The translations under genes and the position numbers were made by a program. Below are positions 62,948-64,000 of a DNA stretch of 64,000 nucleotides, piece by piece. The stretch's first letter is position 1, and each line of letters opens with the position of its first letter. This DNA comes from an uncultured Paracoccaceae bacterium. Its GTDB lineage: Bacteria; Pseudomonadota; Alphaproteobacteria; Rhodobacterales; Rhodobacteraceae. The notes below the pieces were generated by a model that did no database searches, was not told the DNA's origin, and was given only the letters and a program-made list of their open reading frames with translations. The stretch is from assembly GCA_947503935.1 (NCBI GenBank), contig CANNFR010000014.1, forward strand, positions 1-64,000. The letters run 5' to 3'.

Positions 62948-64000
62948 TCATGCGGCTTTGCGGTGGTGAAGCCAGTCGGGCAGCCAGTCGCCATGGGCGT
63001 CGATCAGATCATCCATCAGGGCGCGGATCTGGTTCAGGTCAAGCTCGGCCGCCGTGTGGGGGTCGAGCATGGCGGCGTGGTAGATATGCTCGCGGGTCTC
63101 GGTCAGGAGCGCCTGGACAATCAGCTCCTGCACGTTGACGTTGGTGCGCATGAGCGCTGTCAGGTGCGACGGAATGTCGGTGACGGGGGTGGGCTGAATG
63201 CCTTGCGCGTCGACGAGGCAGGGCACCTCAACCGCGCAGCCTTCTGGCAGCTGCGGGATCAGGCCGTGGTTCGCCACATTGCCGTAGATCACGGCGGGGA
63301 TGTTGGTGGCGACCGCGTTCATGATGGTGGCGGCGTATTCGTGGGATTTCACGACCTCGATATTCTCGGCTGTTGCAAAGCGGTCTTTTTGGGCGGTCCA
63401 GTCGGCGATTTGTTCCTCGCAACGGGTGGGGTATTCGTCGAGCGGAATGCCGAATTGGTCGATCAGGTCGGGGCGGTGGGACTTGATGAACCAGGGCACG
63501 TATTCGGCGAAGTGTTCCGAGCTTTCGGTGACGAAATAGCCGAAATGCTTCATCACCTCGTAGCGAACCTTGTTGGGACAGCGGGCATTGGCGCCGGTGC
63601 GGGTGGGGAAGCGGCCCTCGGCATAGCCTTGGTGGAGCAGCGGGTAGAGGTCGCGGCCCTCGGCATCCTGGAATTCCAGATAGAACGCCATGTGGTTGAT
63701 GCCGCCCGCGCGGTAGCGCAGCGTCCGGGGGTCCAGCCGCAGGTCATGGGCGAGTTCCTCGGCCGTGCCCTGGACCGAGTGGCAGAGGCCGACTTGTTTC
63801 ACATGCGGGTAGCGGGCGGTCAGTGCCCAGGTGTTGATCGCCATCGGGTTGACGTATTGCAGCATGATCGCATCGGGGCAGAGGCGGGCCATATCCTCGG
63901 CCACGGCCCAGAGATGGGGGACGGTGCGGAGCCCCCGCATGATGCCGCCGACGCCCAGCGTGTCGGCGATGGTCTGGCGCAGGCCGTAGCGTTTGGGCAC
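62948..64000 (-). CDS. melA: GH4 alpha-galactosidase (MelA-like), 5' end outside window
   Basis: At least 350 residues of a glycoside hydrolase family 4 enzyme, which uses NAD and a divalent metal. YGLRQTIADTLGVGGIMRGL, LQYVNPMAINTW, the metal Cys in LCHSVQGT, GGINHMAFYLEF and HEYAATIMNAV match MelA-type alpha-galactosidases. The N-terminal NAD-binding part lies beyond the right edge, so the true start is unseen. First visible gene of the galactoside operon. Confidence 0.88.
   Translation of the reverse strand: MPKRYGLRQTIADTLGVGGIMRGLRTVPHLWAVAEDMARLCPDAIMLQYVNPMAINTWALTARYPHVKQVGLCHSVQGTAEELAHDLRLDPRTLRYRAGGINHMAFYLEFQDAEGRDLYPLLHQGYAEGRFPTRTGANARCPNKVRYEVMKHFGYFVTESSEHFAEYVPWFIKSHRPDLIDQFGIPLDEYPTRCEEQIADWTAQKDRFATAENIEVVKSHEYAATIMNAVATNIPAVIYGNVANHGLIPQLPEGCAVEVPCLVDAQGIQPTPVTDIPSHLTALMRTNVNVQELIVQALLTETREHIYHAAMLDPHTAAELDLNQIRALMDDLIDAHGDWLPDWLHHRKAA

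Overview
The window looks like a chromosome segment from a marine alphaproteobacterium of the Rhodobacterales (Roseobacter group). The inference rests on the high GC, the ChpT phosphotransferase, OlsBA ornithine-lipid genes, an L21 protein with a helix-hairpin-helix tail, DUF6455/DUF1467/DUF3553 proteins and a beta-hydroxyaspartate cycle operon. No species call is attempted.

Layout. 0-10 kb: tRNA-Phe(GAA), then ordinary core genes (M48 lipoprotein protease, class II deacetylase, nitroreductase, EI24 membrane protein, methylmalonyl-CoA epimerase, response regulator, GNAT, hemerythrin, DUF1993, aspS). 10-16.9 kb: a class III aminotransferase divergent from bhcABCD, the complete beta-hydroxyaspartate cycle that turns two glyoxylates into oxaloacetate, followed by a GAPDH homologue. 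17-21.9 kb: purine catabolism (NCS2 permease, ureidoglycolate lyase, ureidoglycine aminohydrolase, a PuuE-UraD fusion, hydroxyisourate hydrolase). Ureidoglycolate lyase releases glyoxylate, the substrate of the neighbouring bhc operon.

21.9-40.75 kb: a genomic island of about 18.9 kb in the 3' end of tRNA-Ser(CGA). It has a 14-bp direct repeat at its ends, paired TGTGGGAA arm-like sites inside both ends and a tyrosine recombinase near each end. Its GC-rich outer parts hold the recombinases, an AlpA-like regulator and a two-gene module of unknown function. Its AT-richer middle (about 26-36 kb) is packed with IS3 and IS5 copies and fragments, and carries a kinase-fold protein, a sulfotransferase and a glycosidase-like RTX protein. 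Decayed pieces include a DNA methyltransferase, an ArdC fragment, a Hint domain and a serine resolvase.

41-51 kb: core genes (DUF2059, rplU-rpmA, GNATs, obgE-proB-proA, chpT, DUF3553, olsBA). 51-54.4 kb: a LysR regulator divergent from puuD (membrane urate oxidase with a cytochrome c tail), with a symmetric T-N11-A box between them, then a D-threonine-aldolase-like PLP enzyme. 54.4-64 kb, minus strand: a galactoside operon. GH4 alpha-galactosidase and a GH42 beta-galactosidase fused to a mutarotase supply galactose to the De Ley-Doudoroff route (galactose dehydrogenase, lactonase, galactonate dehydratase, DgoK, DgoA). The GH4 gene runs off the right edge.

Main points for follow-up: the bhc/purine glyoxylate link, the exact island ends, four candidate operators (including an 11-bp periodic TGCAC array and the LysR box), the GH42-mutarotase fusion, and the unknown two-gene module of the island.
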